This document shows positions 62,497 through 64,000 of a stretch of 64,000 nt of DNA, piece by piece. Position 1 is the stretch's first letter. Every line of letters begins with the position of its first letter. The position numbers and the translations under genes are program-made. Source of the DNA: Leadbetterella sp040829825 (GTDB lineage: Bacteria > Bacteroidota > Bacteroidia > Cytophagales > Spirosomataceae). The stretch is taken from NCBI RefSeq assembly GCF_040829825.1, contig NZ_JBFOLH010000001.1. The stretch is one strand, 5' to 3'. The notes under the pieces were generated by a model. The model was not told where the DNA came from. It searched no databases and was given only the letters and a program-made list of their open reading frames with translations.

Positions 62497-62570
62497 TAGC
62501 GGGGAGCAGGATCGAACTGCCGACCTTAGGGTTATGAATCCTACGCTCTAACCATCTGAGCTACCCCGCC
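62497..62570 (-). tRNA. tRNA-Met (CAU), elongator type
   Basis: 74-nt cloverleaf: acceptor GGCGGGG / CCCCGCT, D-loop with GGTT, anticodon loop TTCATAA (anticodon CAT), T-loop TTCGATC, discriminator A. The bases CCA follow in the genome (62494-62496). The D-arm and first pair (G-T) fit an elongator more than an initiator. Confidence 0.9.
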
Positions 62571-62584
62571 GTGTTTTGGAGGTG

Positions 62585-62615
62585 CAAAAATAGAAAACTT
62601 TCTCAAATCGCACAA
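62585..62615 (-). promoter_or_regulatory. Promoter of tRNA-Met
   Basis: Minus strand TTG (62615-62613), 20-bp spacer, TATTTTTG (62592-62585), a TAnnTTTG match, ~15 bp before the mature tRNA. Confidence 0.7.
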
Positions 62616-62699
62616 GAAAAAAGAAATTGTTATTGAAAATCTCAAAAAAAACTTGATTAAGTATCCGCTAAGTGAGATATTGTAAAAAAAAGGACGGAT

Positions 62700-63080
62700 A
62701 TGGCTAAATTTAAATATACCCAGGAATTCCCTTTTCGTGCGTCACCCAAGGTGCTGTATAACTATATCAGCACGCCCGGCGGCCTTCAGCAATGGTTTGC
62801 AGAAAGCGTAAGGTTAAATTCAGATAGCAAATTTGTTTTTAACTGGGACGGGAAAGACCATGTGGCCGAGCTGACCTCATCGCGCCTCAACAAATCAAGC
62901 CGTTTTGATTTTACCGGCGAAGACGAGGGCAATTTCCTGGAATTTAAGTTTGTAACCAGTGAACTCGACAACTCTACCTACCTGAAGGTTACCGATAATT
63001 CGGATAACGATGATGCGGATGACCTGGAAACCATGTGGAATGAATTAATTTCCCATCTGAAAGAAATTGTAGGAGGCTGA
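62700..63080 (+). CDS. START-like domain protein (SRPBCC fold)
   Basis: 126 aa. FKYTQEFPFRASPKVLYNYISTPGGLQQWFAESVRL, SKFVFNWDGKDHVAELT, SSRFDFTGEDEGNFLEFKF and TMWNELISHLKEIVG form the helix-grip fold of the START-like domain group that is highly conserved in Bacteroidota. A hydrophobic cavity would hold a small lipid; the ligand is unknown. It lies 94 bp upstream of the LptF/LptG-like gene on the same strand. Confidence 0.87.
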   Translation: MAKFKYTQEFPFRASPKVLYNYISTPGGLQQWFAESVRLNSDSKFVFNWDGKDHVAELTSSRLNKSSRFDFTGEDEGNFLEFKFVTSELDNSTYLKVTDNSDNDDADDLETMWNELISHLKEIVGG

Positions 63081-63174
63081 TTTTGAAATAGACGAAAAGA
63101 TTTTGACTTTTGCATCTTCTTTATAGCCGGCAGCCGCATGCAACAGGGCCCGCCGGGAGTTAATGCGTGTAAGG

Positions 63175-64000
63175 ATGAAAAAAATAGACAAGCTTTTTGT
63201 CAAATCATATATAGGGCCTTTTGTTCTTACTACCGCTATCGTGGTATTCATCTTCCTGATGCGTTTCCTGATGATCTATTTCAATGATTTTATCGGGAAG
63301 AACCTGGATGGAATTGTTTTTGCGAAGCTGTTCTTCTACTTTACCCTGATGACCCTGCCCATGTCGCTGCCGCTGGCCACGCTGCTGGCCACGCTGATGT
63401 GCTTCGGGAACATGGGAGAACGCTCCGAGCTTACCGCCATGAAGTCGGCGGGTATCCCGCTCACCCGGCTGATCATGCCTACTTTTGTTCTTTCTGCTTT
63501 TGTAGCGGTTTTTTCACTTATATATAACAATTACGTCAATCCCTGGGCCAACCTCAAAGGCTGGTCGCTGCTCTACGATGTAAAAACCACAAAACCGGCG
63601 TTAAATATCCAGGAAGGCATCTTTTACAACCAGATCAACGGCTACCGGATCAAGGTGGAAAAGAAGATGCCCGACGGCCAGACCCTGAAGAATGTCATTG
63701 TCTATGACCATAACGGCGGAAACGGCAACAAGAACGTAACCCTGGCCGATTCGGGCCGGATGTACACCGTTAACATGGAAAGCCAGCTGGTTTTTGAGCT
63801 GTATAACGGGGTGAACTATACAGAAGGCACCAATTACAATAACGCTACCCAGCTCACGGAGTATGCTTTCCGGAAAAACAAGCTGGTTTTCCCGCTGGGC
63901 AGCTTCGGTATGAAAAGAACCGATGAGAACGATTTTACCTACCACGAGTACATGAAGAGCATCCCGGAGCTGAATGCAAAGATCGACTCGCTGAACAAGG
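63175..64000 (+). CDS. LptF/LptG-family permease, 3' truncated by window end
   Basis: The frame from ATG 63175 (MKKIDKLFVKSYIGPFVL) is open through base 64000, about 275 residues. It contains membrane helices (~12-40, ~60-90, ~105-125), the motif MTLPMSLPLATLLATLMCFGNMGERSELTAMKSAGIP typical of LptF/LptG, and then the start of the periplasmic beta-jellyroll. The protein takes part in the LptB2FG machine that moves lipopolysaccharide to the outer membrane. F versus G cannot be told from this part. Confidence 0.88.
   Translation, partial: MKKIDKLFVKSYIGPFVLTTAIVVFIFLMRFLMIYFNDFIGKNLDGIVFAKLFFYFTLMTLPMSLPLATLLATLMCFGNMGERSELTAMKSAGIPLTRLIMPTFVLSAFVAVFSLIYNNYVNPWANLKGWSLLYDVKTTKPALNIQEGIFYNQINGYRIKVEKKMPDGQTLKNVIVYDHNGGNGNKNVTLADSGRMYTVNMESQLVFELYNGVNYTEGTNYNNATQLTEYAFRKNKLVFPLGSFGMKRTDENDFTYHEYMKSIPELNAKIDSLNK

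Noticed and set aside
1..64000. CRISPR arrays, insertion sequences, prophage genes, integrases and riboswitches.
   Set aside because: No spaced direct repeats, transposase or integrase motifs, or known riboswitch cores were seen.

Overview
The window is from a member of the Bacteroidota, most likely Cytophagales-like; I cannot name a genus. The basis is the promoter signature (TTG / about 19-21 bp / TAnnTTTG upstream of rnpB, both tRNAs and fumC), the general lack of Shine-Dalgarno sites, TonB-dependent receptors with carboxypeptidase-like N-terminal domains, DUF4403, START-like and WbqC proteins, and the tripartite layout of several genes. Gene density is high and base composition is near 50% GC. 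Two stretches, around 36.98-38.1 kb and 40.7-42.3 kb, look clearly more AT-rich.

Layout. 0-12.3 kb: housekeeping genes (acpH-like fragment, holA, NUDIX, fumC, nucleoside-type MFS, truA, Sua5/TsaC), a TPR histidine kinase and an OmpA-family protein. The truA/Sua5 junction carries a tandem duplication built of heptamer repeats and palindromes. 12.3-26.3 kb: WbqC, ClpC, AraC regulator, a DUF4105/inositol-monophosphatase/DinB-like operon, YhhQ-type transporter, rsmI, fabG, a VWA membrane protein, DUF4403 and RNase P RNA. 26.3-31.7 kb: LysM protein, purE-purK, a RecB-nuclease-domain AddB-like protein and tRNA-Ser(UGA). 31.7-40.7 kb: a GT4-fusion/GH130 pair, Fsr-like MFS, an RCC1-repeat lipoprotein, an old-yellow-enzyme oxidoreductase, a frameshifted EamA exporter and a GNAT acetyltransferase. 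40.7-42.0 kb: a three-gene toxin / antitoxin / SecB-like chaperone operon. 42.2-48.8 kb: a general-stress island (DUF4142, DUF421, SDR, CsbD, an Asp/Ser/Gly-rich KGG protein, a YciE/DUF892 protein, a 58-aa Lmo0937-type membrane protein) that ends in a sigma-54 activator gene. 48.8-54.7 kb: CsaA, a second TPR histidine kinase, a YidB/DUF937 protein and a large unrecognised secreted protein. 54.8-62.2 kb: TonB receptor, beta-propeller phytase, beta-helix lipoprotein and a second TonB receptor, reading as a phytate/phosphate acquisition locus. 62.5-64 kb: tRNA-Met, START-like protein and a truncated LptF/LptG permease.

The most interesting system is the stress island. Three of its transcription units begin with near-identical sigma-54 elements (TGGTAC... 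with the GG-N10-GC spacing), a fourth has a weaker match, and each promoter region has a shared TGTG...CACAC/ACAC palindrome about 100-220 bp away. This suggests that the sigma-54 activator at 47380-48765, whose receiver-like domain lacks the phosphorylatable Asp, controls the island. The second is the putative toxin-antitoxin-chaperone operon next to it.
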